A stretch of DNA of 64,000 nucleotides from Mytilinidion resinicola (GCF_010093595.1 NW_022985447.1:225218-289217); one strand, 5' to 3'; shown: positions 1 through 15,240, numbered from the stretch's first letter. Notes: a model not told the origin generated them from the sequence alone. A program made the numbers and translations.

Positions 1-1559
1 ATTCATGTTCCAGATATATGCGGTGAATCCGGACATTGGATCTCCGAGCCGGCTCTACGACCTCCTCAAGTCCGCGGAGAAGAAGCATCCTGCCGCCTCT
101 GACAACGGCTCGTTCTTGACGGTTAAATCGCACGCGGGCCTGGTGAAAGCGGTGACGATTCTGCTGGGTGGGTTTAGTAACGTCTGGACGGATCAGGCGT
201 ATTGGCAGCGTGCTATCGCGTCGAGTCCGACCACCGCTGTGAAGGGTAAGTTTGTAGCACTAGGGAAATGATAAGTGTGCTCATGCGTCGTCCGCAGGCT
301 ATATTCTTGGTTCGTTCGCCTGGTACGCCATCCCCTTTGGCATGTCGACGGCTTGCGGTCTCGCGGCTGCCGCACTGTAAGGGAACGATATGCTCCGTGT
401 CACTCTGAGCAAGGCTGATGTCTCTGCTGGGCTTGCTGGGCCCGCTGCGATCATCTCGCTCATGGGCGGGAGCGGTGCCTACCTCTTCATCGTCCTTGTA
501 TTCATGGCGGTCACATCCTCGGTCTCCGCTGAAAGCATCGCAGCGAGTTCGCTAATGACGTTCGGCGTTTACAAGTCGTATATCAACCCCAAAGCGTCCG
601 TGAAAGCGCTGCTCTGGGTCTCCATCGGCGGCTTGATCATCTACGGGGTTGCGTTGTCGACAATTTCGTGTATCTTCCATGCTGCTGGGATCTCGCTGAA
701 CTATCTCATTAGTATTCTGGTAAGGGCTCTCTAAATCACGTGATGAGGCAAAGCTAAAGCTAACTGCACGCAGGCCTGTCTCATAGGAGGCGGCGCCCTT
801 CCTATGGCCTTCATCGTTTTTTGGGACGGCACATCTACCTTCGCCGCTATCGTCTCGCCGATCGTGGGGCTCTGCTCCGGCCTCATCTCCTGGATGGTGT
901 GCACGAAAGTGCGCTCGGGGAGCATTACCATCGCGACTACTGGCGACGTTTACAACAGCTTGACCGGCGACTGCGTCAGTTTAGGCATGGGCCTTGTTTG
1001 CATCGTGGTGCTCTCTCTCCTCGTCCCAGACAAGAAAACTGTTGTGCTTGAGACGATCGATGGACAGGACGTGCCCGATTCCGAAGAAGCAGAACGGAAA
1101 AACGAGTCCGGAGACTTCCCTAATAATAACATGGAGAACTTGAACGAGAAGGGGATGGAAGCGACGACAACATCGGACCCTCGGGTCGAGCCGCACAAAG
1201 TCCTCAAATCTTCTATGGCCGAAGCGATCAAGCCTGTCCTTGAAGAGCCAGCGGTCCCCATGTGTGCACTTACGCCGGAGGAGGTCCGCTCGCAGAAGCG
1301 GCTTGCGCTGATTGCGTTGATTGTTGGCACGCTGGGATTCATGATTATACTACCGTTCACGCTGTATGGCACCGGGTATGTGTTCTCGAGAGGGTTCTTT
1401 ACGGGATATGTGGTGGTTGCGTTCATCTGGGCCTGGGCGAGTTTCTTGATTTGTGTGGTTCTGCCTCTCTGGGAAAGTAGGGATGATATGCTGTATGTGA
1501 TTGGAGCGATGTGGAGGGACGCTAGGAGAGAGAAGGTGCATCACACCGAAGGACATTAG
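1..1559 (+). CDS. DUR3: Urea active transporter, DUR3 type (5' partial, contains an in-frame stop)
   Basis: This is the 3' part of a sodium:solute-symporter family urea/polyamine transporter of the plasma membrane. The reading frame enters from outside the window. Intron 246-297 joins to GYILGSFAWYAIPFG, a DUR3-typical stretch, and intron 720-772 joins to the block around IATTGDVYNSLTGD. A hydrophilic linker (about 1040-1270) and a final pair of membrane segments follow, with the stop at 1557-1559. The odd point is a TAA at 378-380, in frame, directly after AAAL, where I recall Glu in the family (ALE-x-N). Coding similarity continues past it (KADVSAGLAGPAA). A 33-nt intron from the GTAAGG at 377 would remove the stop, but that is very short for a fungus. 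The gene may be a pseudogene, or the stop may be a sequence error. Family assignment is firm; integrity is not. Confidence 0.8.
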
Positions 1560-2083
1560 ATTGAGAAGGGTGTGGAGAATTGGCAAGTAGAAAGGAAACA
1601 AACTGCACATTTCGCGTACCTGTTTACTCATATTTCCATTCGACTTGTCCTCTGTGAACATACATGTCACGGGCGATCAATCATGTGTAAAAGTTCGCTT
1701 TGAGGAGACTTGTTTGGCCGTAGTTTTTGATGTCATTGACTTACAGCTAACTAGATTAACACCAGTCCACTCTCGATTAATGACCACAAACTTTGACGAA
1801 GCCCGTTTCACAGGTAGGGAATGGTGGTGCAGTCTCCTTCAGACTAGGTTGGCATTTTTGTGAAAGAACGTATTTCAGTCCCTTCATCAGCGCCAATGAT
1901 TCAAAATGTGTCCCCACTCTTTCCTCAACAACATCTCGTCCTCGATCCAAACGAAGTCTGCCCCTCAAGGTCATAGGAGGAGCTGAAAAGCAGTACTGGA
2001 TATAGGCACCGGGTATAAGTAAGTAGCACAGCATAGTTTCAAGTTTCTGACCTGCTGCTGACGGTAGTAGCCTTTCGGTCCAA
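1560..2083. other. Intergenic, convergent 3' ends
   Basis: These 524 bases lie between the stop of the urea transporter (+) and the stop of the Gag1-like gene (-). I see only short unsupported reading frames. It presumably holds two 3' UTRs. Confidence 0.6.
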
Positions 2084-3181
2084 TTATCCAGCATCCGGTA
2101 CAGTCGGCCCCTTTAAAGAAGGAGCTGCATCGCTGGCACTTCGTCCATGTCCTGAAGGGGCTACGTCGCTGTGACTTCCGCTCATACGGAATATTTTCTT
2201 CACACTTTCCACACCTCTCTTCACGTGAGGATGATTGGCAAGGAAATCGTCGTCGCCATACTTAGCCTCACTCTTCCCGGTCGGAGACCTCAACAGAGAT
2301 GACACCTTCCTCCTTCCTCCCGGTAGAGGGTCCAGAGGACCGGCTTTTGGAGGCCACTCCCCATTGTCCTTCCAGCCTTGCACGAGCGCACGCGTCATGT
2401 CGGCGAGGTTTATAGGCACGGAGGGGGTTCGCGAGGTGACGACGACTTTGTTGTATATATCCGGATATATCTTGCTGGTGATAGATTCCCGAATGGGGTT
2501 GTGTTTTAGGAGAGGCCGAGCAACAGGGACGAGGCTTTCGGCATTCGGATCGGACTGAGCTGTGAGTCGTGCATGCTTGGCTCCTGCGGAAATTAATGAG
2601 CCATCTAGCTCCATGTCAAACAGCTCAAGCTGGTCTGACGCACTGTGCTTTCTCGCGCCGGACTTCTGCACCGCGGCGGCACCTGTCCAAGCATCTCTCC
2701 GCTGCACAAAGCATGCCACGCCCTCGTTCCACGCCATCTCTTCCGCCAGAAGCTCCCGCCGCTTCCTCTTGCGGCTCTCCAGCTTGGTTTCCACGGCCAC
2801 AGCTATACTGTCAGGTGAATCGAATTTGTATGGATTGTCGCCAGCGCCCGCGGCGGGGTCGGCTTCTTCGTCAGACCCAGATGTGGTGCCGTACTCGCGC
2901 TCCCTGAAATCAAGAGCGTTCCGGACTTCCTCGTCGGACTGGGACCATGCTGCCGGCGCGTCCGGCCAGGCCCAGTCATCGCGTACTCGGTCGGTAAGGA
3001 AACGGCGAGCTTCGCGGGCGGCACTCTGGTTGCTTTCCATGGGGCCACCGCGCGGGGACGAGAGGGTTGAGAGTAGCGACGGAGGGGAGAAGCGCGCCGC
3101 GGGACTGGCGCGGGTTCTTCGGGGTATATGGATATGCGGTGGTGTGGATGCGTTTGTTAATGTTGATGTTGTGTCTGACAT
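2084..3181 (-). CDS. Gag1-like clamp domain protein (365 aa)
   Basis: Single-exon gene. The C-terminal part carries the sequence NLADMTRALVQGWKDNGEWPPK in two overlapping pieces; WKDNGEWPPK is the hallmark I know from the fungal Gag1-like clamp family (former DUF4050). The N-terminal half has a conserved block around AAREARRFLTDRVRDDWAWP and a basic stretch ESRKRKRRELL. The rest is Ser/Pro-rich and probably disordered. Gag1 of fission yeast is known as a modulator of TORC1 signalling; whether this protein does that is inference. It lies 181 bp downstream of the Mus7 gene on the same strand. There are alternative internal Met codons, for example before ESNQSAAREA about 47 residues in, so the exact start is not certain. 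Confidence 0.75.
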   Translation of the reverse strand: MSDTTSTLTNASTPPHIHIPRRTRASPAARFSPPSLLSTLSSPRGGPMESNQSAAREARRFLTDRVRDDWAWPDAPAAWSQSDEEVRNALDFREREYGTTSGSDEEADPAAGAGDNPYKFDSPDSIAVAVETKLESRKRKRRELLAEEMAWNEGVACFVQRRDAWTGAAAVQKSGARKHSASDQLELFDMELDGSLISAGAKHARLTAQSDPNAESLVPVARPLLKHNPIRESITSKIYPDIYNKVVVTSRTPSVPINLADMTRALVQGWKDNGEWPPKAGPLDPLPGGRRKVSSLLRSPTGKSEAKYGDDDFLANHPHVKRGVESVKKIFRMSGSHSDVAPSGHGRSASDAAPSLKGPTVPDAG

Positions 3182-3362
3182 GAGGGAAACATTTTGGCTT
3201 CTTGCACGTCATGCGATCGGGCCTGCCGGGAACAGCTATCAATCACGTGCAATGCTCATTCTTTGATCATGCCACTAAATAATAACTGAACGAGTCCATT
3301 CACTATTACCATACCCAGAACGCCTGCTATGCCGCTAATACCGCTAAATCCTCATAACCTCG

Positions 3363-6300
3363 TTAAACGATAAGATTCGTTGCTCGTGCTTCCCTCCGCC
3401 GCTCCCCTTGCTCCACTCCCATTCCCCTTGTTCTCCCCGATGCTACGAGGAACCCTTCAATGGCGTCTAGCATCTGTTCTCCCTCCTCTTCAATAGTGCC
3501 AAGGTGCACTGACACTTCTTTTCTTGCATTGCCTCTCACTACGTAATAGCTGTCAGCAACTTTGGCCCAATTTGTCATCGCCTTGTCAAGCTCCTGGGTG
3601 CAGAAAACGCGCAGCTTGGAGATTGGTGCTGCCTCATCCGGAACGTCGCAGTCAACCGATGGTGCTAGAGCCACGTCTCGGCCCACGACCGTCTGTGCAA
3701 CGAAAATGCTGAAGCGCCTAAAGTATAGGATGAAAGGAACAACGTTGGCAGCTTTTCCGGTACTGGCATGAATATAGTCCAGCAGAGGTAAGAGTGCCGT
3801 GATTGCTCGGAGGACTAATGTGACTACACGCCGGGTATGGGCCTGTTCAAGTAATCCTGCGTGGTCGATCAACAGCTGGGCTGCCTCGTAAATTCCACCC
3901 AGCGTGCTTCTGATCATTTCGAGGCAGGACTGGATGCTCTTTTCGTCCGACACGCTGAACTGATAGAACAGATCTTGGAAGATCTGACACGAAGCCTGCA
4001 GTATCGGCGAAGCCACAATCCAGCCAGTCGCTGATTTTAAGGATACCCCTACGTATGCTGGGAAAATGTCCTGCAATAGGACGTGCCGCAACGTGGGTCG
4101 TGAGGCATCCCCGGACTCGTATGCACTGGAAGTGGCAGTACACAGTTGCTTGAGAAGGTATGACTGTTGATTGTCGACGGCGGCGCGTTCAGACACTGTT
4201 TGAATGAACGTCGAGAGCTGCTTTGTTGTGCGGGGATCTGCCAATTTCAGTGAGTAGCTTCCGAGCCGGCCTACTACATATGTGGGATCTGTCGTCGGTA
4301 GGGGGAACGCAACCGAATCGGTGAAAAATCGATCCACAAGACATATGTGAGACGTGTACTGCTGGAGAAACTGGACCACCGTTTGCACGAATTCGACATA
4401 TGCGCCTTTTAACGGGGCACCACACCGCTGAAGCTCCAAATAGTTCCGCTTCATCGCAGACATCATATCCTTGAGAAGCGCTGTATACTCGCTTCGCGTG
4501 TTCACAAGCTCTTTCTGATTGTCGCGCATTGTACCCTCGTAACAGTCGCGCATATTCGCTAGGAGGGAGGAAATGAGGCTGATTCTGCGCTCTCGGAATG
4601 TGGCCGCCGTAATCGTGATCTCGCCAGTTGAAGACTCCCTTAGGAATGGAAGATTCTTCAGTAGCGGATTTCGCGGGTCGGCATTGACAAGAACACTAGT
4701 CAAAACGTGTTGAAATTTGAGCATGGACTCGCGATCGACCAGTGATAGGACCCAAGCGGAAATGAACTCCGGGCGACATTCTTGGTATGCATTCGGGTCG
4801 CTTGTGATCACCGACGACATAAAGTATGGGGCAAACTTGCGGCTCTGTTCTGTGTCTCGAAGTTGGTGCCAAGACACGACACTGAACGATCTAACGTAGT
4901 CATGCCACGTCCGCTTGCCCAAGTCTACCTGCCATTGTGCGACAGCTGTCCATGTATCTACCGCTTTGGTGAGCATTGTGTCCCCGGGAGAAGCCTCGGC
5001 TCCAAAGCAGTTTGAAAGCAAGTGCCACAACGGTGTGTGGATAAAGTCGAGCGGATTACTGTCATTGGTTTGCTGGTTCGTGTCTGCGGTAACGTCATAA
5101 AAATCGTCAAAATCAGGCACGTCGCCGTAATCCTGGCTTTCTTCGTTGTCACTAGGGAAGTTTTTTTCCGCGTGTTGTGCTTTCCGGTGTTTCGCATGTT
5201 GTTCAAAAACGGCTAAAGTTTCAATGACGACGTCGTTGGACCGAGGATTGGTTACGTCGAAAAGATCCAAGTTTTCAATGGCAGACGCATCTCTCAGAAA
5301 AGATGTGAAGTTGTGCTCGTCGTGGGAGAATCCGATTGCGTTTCTCAGTCCAGCAACTGCATCTCTCAACGTAGCTAAAACCTGATTCTGATTCTTTCGA
5401 ATCGTCGACTGCAGAACTTCAAGAGGAATAATGTCGTCTCCTCGTATCTTGGCACTGCCGTACTGACTTTCGGCCTCGGTCCTCGCCATTCGGTATTGGC
5501 TGATTGAATGTTTCATGATGTCTTTATACCACAAAGCAAATGGTAACAATGACTCATATGGCTCGCCGGTCGACAGTTGGAATCTTAGGAGATCGGACCA
5601 GGCTCTGACACTGAGCCTGCAAGCTTCTCTGTGAGAGGACGCATGGTCGACAAGCTCGCGAAGAAGGTCAAGCCGAGGCCGACATTGTATCGGCGAGGCC
5701 CAATACAGAGTACAGAGAATATCGTGGTGATTTCGTAGGGCGTCTAAGTCTTCTTGTCTAATCGATTCGTCTTTACGGTATGTACGGCCATGGTTTGGAA
5801 TGGACCGGTAGACAATATTCCGGATTTTCTTGTCGGTATAGATTCCTTGCATGCCTTTGAGACCGAGGGCGAGACATTTGAGGAATATGGTAAATGATCG
5901 ATCATCTGGCTGGACCTGTAGAGACGGATGTTCCGCCAGCATACCCAGGAACTTTGGCGACCCTAGACCCTCTTCGTGGCGAAGAAGGGATAGTTTATTT
6001 TTTGCAAAGAAATCGAACATTGCCCCAAGAATGCTTTCACATCTCTTCCAACCCCAGCTGCTGATGAGTGTGCAACATCGGCTTAAGACAGCTCTAACAT
6101 ATGTATTTAGGGACGAGTTATAACCTTTTGACGTCTCTGGATACAACAAGAAAAGGCGGTTGAGCATGGCTTTGACAAATCCCCAATTTTCCGATGTATG
6201 GACGAAGCGAGAGCCAACTTGCAAAATGCCCTTTATATCGAATTCCCCGAATGGTAGCAGCATGAAGGTGTCGGACCAAACATGCTCGAACTGTGAAATT

Positions 6301-9300
6301 CGGTTGAAAGCCGATATCTTCGGTAGGAAATTGTCGTTGACAATGTCCCAAAAGCCGACTCCAGGCTTGTGGAGACAGGAGAGGGTTTGCATTGCAACTA
6401 CAATGCATTGAACGTAAGTTTTGTCGTCTCGAATGCCAGCCTCTCGTTGTTGACGATGTCGACTGTCCTCCGGATACGTCCGAATCTCCTCTTGGCCTTG
6501 GCGGATTGCTGTACTTATCAAGCTAGTCGATACCGTCTTGACTAAAGTATCCAGTTTGAGTTTTGTCGTTTCCTCAATTGTCTTATTGTCCGCAACACGG
6601 ACCACCTGGGCGGCCAACACAAGTAGATAAGATAGAGCTCGAGCTTTTTGGCGCGCCACTGGTGCTGAAACGACCGCAGCTGACCTCGATCTATTCTGTG
6701 CGGGTGACAGGGCCATGTAATTCTGGTCTAAGATTTCGAACATCGTTGTTACACTCCAGCTTCGATCTATAGGGTCAAGAAAATGCAGTGAAATGGAAAA
6801 GTAGGAGATAACCTGTCGAAGCAAGATTGACGTGGATGAAAGTAATTGAATGGCAGTATTTTGAGCCTCTTCCGCCATGGACGTTTGCATAACTTGGTCA
6901 AGCTGGCTGGACAGATCCTGGAATTTGGTAGTAAGAGCTGACGAGACTTCCTCCGTCCAGGCACTGCACCAAAGATCCTGTGCTAGGTGAATCAAAGTCT
7001 TGTGGGTAACAGAAAGATCAAGGTTTCTCTGATCGATATGCAAGCATGAACCCAGCTCTCCACTCCCAACGAAGGTACTCTGGTGAAAATACGTTCCCAC
7101 ATCTAACGGGAAGACATCGAAGTCTTCAGCGTACCGAGTGCCAAATGGACCGAGTCCCTGAAGAAATAGTTGTGGCGAATCGTCCTCAATGATCTCAATA
7201 CTTTGACTGTTGACATGTACTGGAAGCGGGTGGCTTGGCTGTCGATATTCTCGTGCTTCAACGTCGAGACGCGTACTCGGTCTTTTACGGGAAATACGCA
7301 AGGGAGGTTTGGTTAGTTGCTGAGAGATATTATTTGAGTTCTGGTGGCCTCTGCTCTCATGTTCGGTGCCTGGCGAGATTGACGATGCATCGTCGTCAGC
7401 AAGGAACCGTGAAAGTTGAGGATTGCTAGTCGTGTCTCCAAATCGAAGTTGATTCGAAAACTGCAGATTCGCGCGGGACAGCTGTCTTTGAAACGCGGAG
7501 TTCCGATGGGCGAGGTCAAATTCGGCTTCGAGGCTTTCCAATTGCGCATTGCGATATGGTGGTGGTCGAAACAATTTTTGTGGATGATGAAGACGTCGAT
7601 TCGGTGCTTTGTAAGTCCGCATCTCTACGAGGGACGAATTTAGAGCAGCATTCGTTCTTCTGCTTGACACTAGATCAAGCCGAGTTTGTCGCAGTCTTGA
7701 GACTGATTTAAATTCCATATTTCTTCGCGACTCCACCCCTGGTTGGATTGAATCAAGATATGTTGATTTGGGCAGAGGATCTGGAAGTTGCCGTTGCTGC
7801 TTGTTATCATCTCGATCCGTGAGCGGTTGACGCTCGTAGCGCAGGCTGGTAGAGTGAGGCGATTTAGACCGGGGTTTCAAAGTCCCAGCCCTCCATTGAT
7901 GAAGAACTTCATTTGCATCCTCAGTATCTTCGAGTGTTTGCAAGCGGACAGCTTTATGACTCGGACTTTGTCTTCCTCTGTCACGTTGTCGACGAGCTTG
8001 TCTCGCCGCAAGGCGAATGAATCGAGGAACTTCATCTGTACTTTCACCTCTTGTCTGATGAGAATCTAAGATGCTTAATCGAGGCGGCTTGGGCCTTGAA
8101 TTTCGTGGCTTGCCAAGCAAGGCAGTCTTCTTCCTGGGGCGCTGTTGACCGGAAGCAGGTTTTACAAGACTATGGCTTTGGCCATTAGAGATTGAGACTT
8201 TTAGGCGTTTGCCAGGGAGCCCGTACGAATCAGCCAACATTAGTTGCTTTTTCCGGCGCTTTACACCGTAGGACCTGGGCTTTGATGTTGAGGGGAGCAT
8301 GTAATCGATGCGATTGTCTTCCATAACATCATCGATCATACTGTCGTTCATAGTCGAGCTGACATTCCGTTCCGTTACATAGGAATGAGGCTCAGGAGAA
8401 TTTGAAAGTTGCACATCTGCAGCAATGGATGCAGTGTCCGAATCATCGGAAACGGTAAGCGCATAACCACTCAGCTCCTCTGAGGCACTCAGCCTTGCAA
8501 TGGCTGTCGGAAGCCTGGTAATTCTTCGTGCTATTCCTCGTTGCAGCTCAAACTTTTCAGGGGATTTGTGGCGGGGTCTTTGAGGGCTTGTCGATTTTTG
8601 CCGTTTCAATTGAGCTTGTCGGTCGAGCTTCAGCCATGATGCAGGAAGTACTCCTTTGATCCTCCTCTTGACTTTTTTCAGGCTGATGTCGCTCTTTCCG
8701 GATTCCGAGCCTGACAAATCCGAGCTTGATGAAGACTCTACAACGATGGTAGGATGGCGGGACAGGCGAGATCTCGACTTTAATACGCTTCGAGGTGGAG
8801 TATCGCTCTCGGATTCCGAATCAATAGGCTGCTGATTGGTAGGCTTAGATTCAGATGAAGTGATTGGTGTTGGCAGTCCGTTCACGATTGAGCCGTCGGG
8901 CATACGAAAGACCCTAGTTGCAAATTTGACAGGGGATGATACGAGCTGATTTACCCGTGGAGGCGACGGAGGGATGTCGAAAATGTCGCCTCCGGAATTC
9001 TCTAGAGCACGCGCCGGCTTCGACAGGGGAATGGTGCGGATGGTCTTTTGTGGAAGCCTAAGTTTTCTTCCGTAGGTGTGCACGAATTTACGTCGTTTGA
9101 GCCCGTCTTGCACTCCATTAGGAACTCTACGTCGTATCAGGGACTCGACATCTGGCAATTCGTCATCATCATCCAGGGCAAGATAAAACGGCGAGCCGAT
9201 GCCTTCTTGCGGATTGGAGGTTCTCGGGGTCGGATTTACTTTCGGCGACCTCGCACGGCGGACTGGACTGCTAGGGGGCGTCTCTTCCAGGGGTTGGAAA

Positions 9301-10060
9301 TCCCGCTCTTGTGTTTCTACGGCATCAGGATTGAGCCTAGAAGTTGACGATTCGGAGGCAACGAATATAGGCCTGACTCCACGCGACTTCAAGGTTTGAC
9401 GATAACGTTCGCCTTCGAGAAGATAAGGGTGGAGCTGAATCGGATTGCGCCTGCGGAATGTCCGGCCGTACGTCTGCTGGACAGCTTCGTTGTCCCTATC
9501 ACCCAAGGCATGCTCCTCTTCGTGGTCTGGTCCATCATCGATTGTTACAGTGCTTCTCTCGTGGTTTTTCTCCAGAGTGGGTGCATTCGATATGACAACG
9601 ACTGACGGTGAAAGCGCGGTCCGCGTGGTCTTCTCGAGTGTAATGAAGTTTCTATGGGGTTCATTGCCGGACTTCAAAGGAGGTGGATCTAAAACGGCGT
9701 GTTCTAGCTCGTCGAAATCATCGTTTCCAAGCTCAGAGAGCTCAGAGCCGCTGTCGACTGCGTCTTTGTTTGCTTCTCGGATTGAAGAAGATATCTAAAC
9801 AGATTAGCCATGTTTCTAGCCTCAAAAACTTGACATCTGACCTGATCAGGCACGTTAAGGAGGGTTCCTGCTGTTGGAAAGAAATCAGGAGCAGAACTCC
9901 CTTCTACTAGGCATTGCGAATTGGACGGAGACCCGGTGGCCGCCTGGATTTCCCCGCCTGATTGGGTCTGCTCGAGCTTTGGAGGTCTGGAGGGGATGCT
10001 GTCCGTCTCGTCCTCTTCATCGGAGTCCTGGACATACCCTCTCTCTCGCCATCTTGACAT
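3363..10060 (-). CDS. MUS7: Mus7/MMS22-family replication fork repair protein (about 2,216 aa)
   Basis: Very large nuclear protein of the Mus7/MMS22 family, which acts with the Rtt107/Rtt101 cullin system in repair of stalled replication forks. Two exons: 9842-10060 and 3363-9794, with a 47-nt intron (9795-9841) containing GCTAAT before TAG. The join restores one frame and reads on into an acidic segment, SELSELGNDDFDELE. I chose the start at MSRWRERGYVQDSDEEDE because family members as I know them begin with such a basic-then-acidic motif; an upstream in-frame Met (10126) would add 22 residues. Residues to about 850 are Ser/Arg/Pro-rich and look disordered. The C-terminal ~1,200 residues are helical and match the conserved Mus7/MMS22 region in character. 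No internal stops over 6.4 kb. Family call rests on size, N-terminus and the conserved helical C-terminal region. Confidence 0.82.
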
Positions 10061-10985
10061 TGGAATTCTCTGGCATGTCGCCGCGCGTTGGGTAGGTGGC
10101 GGTGTTGCTGTCTGCTTCCCGGTCATTGCTCCGTCGCGTTCAGTCGCGTCGAGAGATCCTTGGCGGGCGGGCCGATTTCACCCGTGCACGTGATGACGCT
10201 AAACCTTTGCTCAAGGAGCGAGACTCAACCTTGATGACGCTGCACCACTAATCGTATCAGCCGAATGTCATGAGTGGAAGGGTTGCTGGTGCGCTTCTAG
10301 CGACAGTTACTGGGGTGCTCACAGGTGGGTGGTGTGTTGTTGAGTGAGAGCATTGGGATGGAGCTGACGTTGTCAGCAACTTATGCCTTGCAACCTGCTT
10401 TACAGGAGCAGCAGCGGAAACGGTTTGAAGAAGAGCACAGCAAGGCAGAGTTGGTGTGAACTGCTCTACTTTACGCGCTTTCACTGAGACAGAATCAGGA
10501 ACAATTCACCGCTCGTTCCAGCGCCAAGAGAAGCTGCTCAGCAGACCATTAGCAATGCCCAACCTGATATAGGAAAAACAAAAAATGCCACATCTGAGCC
10601 TTCAAAGGCAGCACCATCATCCTGGTCTTCGATAGGCCGTTGGGCGGGGCTAAGCAAGGTTGAGCAGAAAAGTTCCGATCCACCCAAGGAAACACCACCT
10701 GCCAACTCGCAGCAGGGTGAATCCTAGCTTCATTAATGAACACCTGAAGCGGAACAGACGGGGTGCTACTGGGAATAATTCCATCATTGGCAGATGATGA
10801 CTTCGTCACGTTAAATCAGAGGTATCACAGTGCTAAGTGGAGCTCACCAGAAGAGCTTTCATTCAATACTGGCAGGGCTACGGATTCTGTCGATGAAATA
10901 GGTGCATCATGTATTTCTCAATTTCCAACAAACTCGTTTCACCGTACTGTCAAGCTTGTATCTGTATATGCCAGCGCCAATCATC
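10061..10985. other. Intergenic: MUS7 promoter and transporter 3' flank
   Basis: This gap of 925 bases holds the upstream region of MUS7, with a CACGTGATGACG motif near 10188, and the 3' flank of the sugar transporter. The small reading frames here show no domain or codon pattern I recognise. Confidence 0.5.
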
Positions 10986-12886
10986 CTACACCTTTTCTTC
11001 AATATGCGACACGGCATTCTGCTTCCTCTCCACCTCTTCAACGCGGTGTAGAAGGTCATCCGTCATGTAATCCTCCTTCTTCATAGTCGGGACAAAGAGT
11101 GGCGCATTCGTGAACAAGTAGTTCATTTCTTCCAAGGGTCGTTTCGCGGTTTCAGGCAGCACAGCCCAGAAGAACAGGGCGTTTGTCAGATTGCAAATCT
11201 GGTCATTGGTAAGCACATGGCTCGGGATTAGCAAGAGAATTCCGCTTACAATGAAGAGGAAGTAGTAACGGTATCCAACCTGCGTCATGGCGGGCTTTGT
11301 GACCTGGCCGATCATGGTGTTGAAGGCAAAACTGGAAGAATTAGAATAGATCGAGGTAATTATGTGATAGAAGCGACTCACGATGTCATAGTGGCAATCG
11401 AGACACCTTTGGACCGTGTTCGCGTGTCGAAGACTTCCGCCTTATCGCAAATGTTAGTTGAGAAGTAATCAAATGCGTAAAGACGGGGATTGGAAAGGTA
11501 TACTTACAGGTATGATCCATGACAATGGCCCGCAGGTCGCGCTGAAAGAGAAGTTGTATATCCAGGTGATGACGATGAAGCCCCACGACGCACCATTGTT
11601 GTGCGTAGCGCCTGGGGGAAATTTGGCCAGCAGAATTGTTGCAATGATGAAGGTAACCATGTTGCCCAAGTTTCCAAATATTAAAGGCCAGCGTCGACCG
11701 GTATGATCGATGAAGAGGATGCAGAGAAATTGCGCTATGAGGGCGATCACTGAACTAATGGCTTGGTACTTTAGAGTATCATTTCCCGCTATACCCATTT
11801 GCCCATATATCGTGACCGAAAAGTACTGGATTGCAGAGACCTTGGCTGCGTTAGTATTGCTGCTGAAACATGCAAGTCGTTTCTACTTACCCCCGTCATC
11901 TGGACGGAAGCTTGAAGGGCGCAAGCTAGGAAGAGCCTTCGGAAACACGACCGGTCAGTGAAGAGCTCGGTATAGGACTTGGCTTCGTGTTCGTGCTCGA
12001 ACGTGATGGCTTCTTGGATCTGTTCAAACTCAGCCCGAACCCAGGCATCGTTTTCGTTTCCATGAGCATGGAGCTGCGCGAGCGTTCGAAGACCTTCGTC
12101 CGGCCTCCCATGGTCAATGAGCCATCTGGGAGATTCTGGGAAAAGGAGAATGAGAAGCGCCAGAATTGCAGCGGGGATGATTTGGATTCCGAGAGACAGT
12201 CGCCATTGGGCGGAATTGTCATCAGCAAATCCAACATAGGTGCCGTATGATATCCAGGCTGCAGCAAGAGAGCCAACGCCTAGCATAAATTGCTGAAGAG
12301 CTGTGACCCGTCCACGTATGCTTGGATGTGCGAGCTCTGCCTGGTAGAGAGGTACAATCATGACAAGGCCACCGACACTACAGAACAGTCAGTCTACATA
12401 GAAAGTGTTTTCGTCGATGTCTCACTTACCCCAGCCCAGCAATTGCACGGCCGGCATATAGGTAGGCTAAATCCCGAGCACCTGTCTGTAACCCTCCACC
12501 AAGACAGAACACGAGTGCTCCAAGCAAGATAGTTTTCTTCCGACCAAGGATATCTCCGAGCGGACCAGCAAAGGCAGCGCCAAAGAAAGCGCCACCGGTG
12601 AACACTGATACCACCGCACCACTGCAACCAGACGATTTAGTAGCCGTACAATCCGGTACGCCGATCCACGAGAAAGCTTACGTTTCATTGTCAGAGGCCT
12701 TGAACTTGTTTGTGAAATTGGGCGATGCGATAGCTTCGGCAATCACACCCAGGTCATATCCATAGAGTAAAGACCCAAGCGATGCGAAGACACTCACTAA
12801 AAACTAGTATACAAAACGTCAGATATTAATCATGGGAGATGCTGAGTAAGACCTCATACCTGATACCACTTGGGTGGGAGAGCCAT
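10986..12886 (-). CDS. MFS sugar transporter (521 aa, 7 exons)
   Basis: Sugar:proton symporter of the major facilitator superfamily, plasma membrane. Exons: 12860-12886, 12682-12803, 12430-12621, 11891-12377, 11508-11840, 11382-11440, 10986-11331; together 522 codons. Family signatures in order: GYDLGVIAEAI in segment 1, GDILGRKKT between segments 2 and 3, YAGRAIAGLGVGG, the PESPRWLIDHGR motif after segment 6, TGVSAIQYFS in segment 7, DHTGRRWP, and PETAKRPLEEM after segment 12. About 12 membrane segments fit the usual fungal hexose/pentose transporter layout. It is divergent from the GH51 arabinofuranosidase gene with 438 bp between start codons, so arabinose or an arabino-oligosaccharide is a reasonable substrate guess. 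The substrate cannot be read from sequence; lactose/cellobiose-type transporters look similar. Confidence 0.88.
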
Positions 12887-13324
12887 GTTTGTACCTAGTC
12901 GCCTTCAAGGAGATTCAATTCTTAGACGGCAAAAGAGTAGCGAAGCTTGAGTGTGAGTGTCCATTCATTTTATATGCCCCACCGTATGTTACCCAGTCAG
13001 ATATTTTCCGGCAAACACACCACATAGTGTCCAGACAATGGTCGGGATTATCCTTTGCTACCCCAACATGGGGTTTCCCCCAATGTAGTTGTCCAGTCGG
13101 AGGCCCTAGTGGAGAAGCTATGGGGTATCCTAGCTACTTAGGATGCGGAGAAGTCTAGGCGCTGGAGATGCCGAAGCTAGTGACCGAGTGCTTGCATGAG
13201 TTTCGCGTTTGCATCGCGATTTTTCCCACCAATAGAAACATAGCTCGGCGACAACAACTTCATTTCTACAGCACCTCCGCGGGCTCTCATACTCATCAAC
13301 GTCACTTGGGTTCAGGAATTAGAG
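12887..13324. promoter_or_regulatory. Shared divergent promoter, sugar transporter / arabinofuranosidase
   Basis: A 438-bp region between two start codons pointing away from each other. It contains GCCCCACC near 12978 and GCGGAG near 13145, which fit the CreA carbon-repressor consensus SYGGRG on one strand or the other, and a CCCCAACATGGGG inverted repeat near 13061. These are short matches and may be chance. Shared regulation by carbon source is inference from gene content. Confidence 0.4.
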
Positions 13325-15240
<1,916 letters not shown>

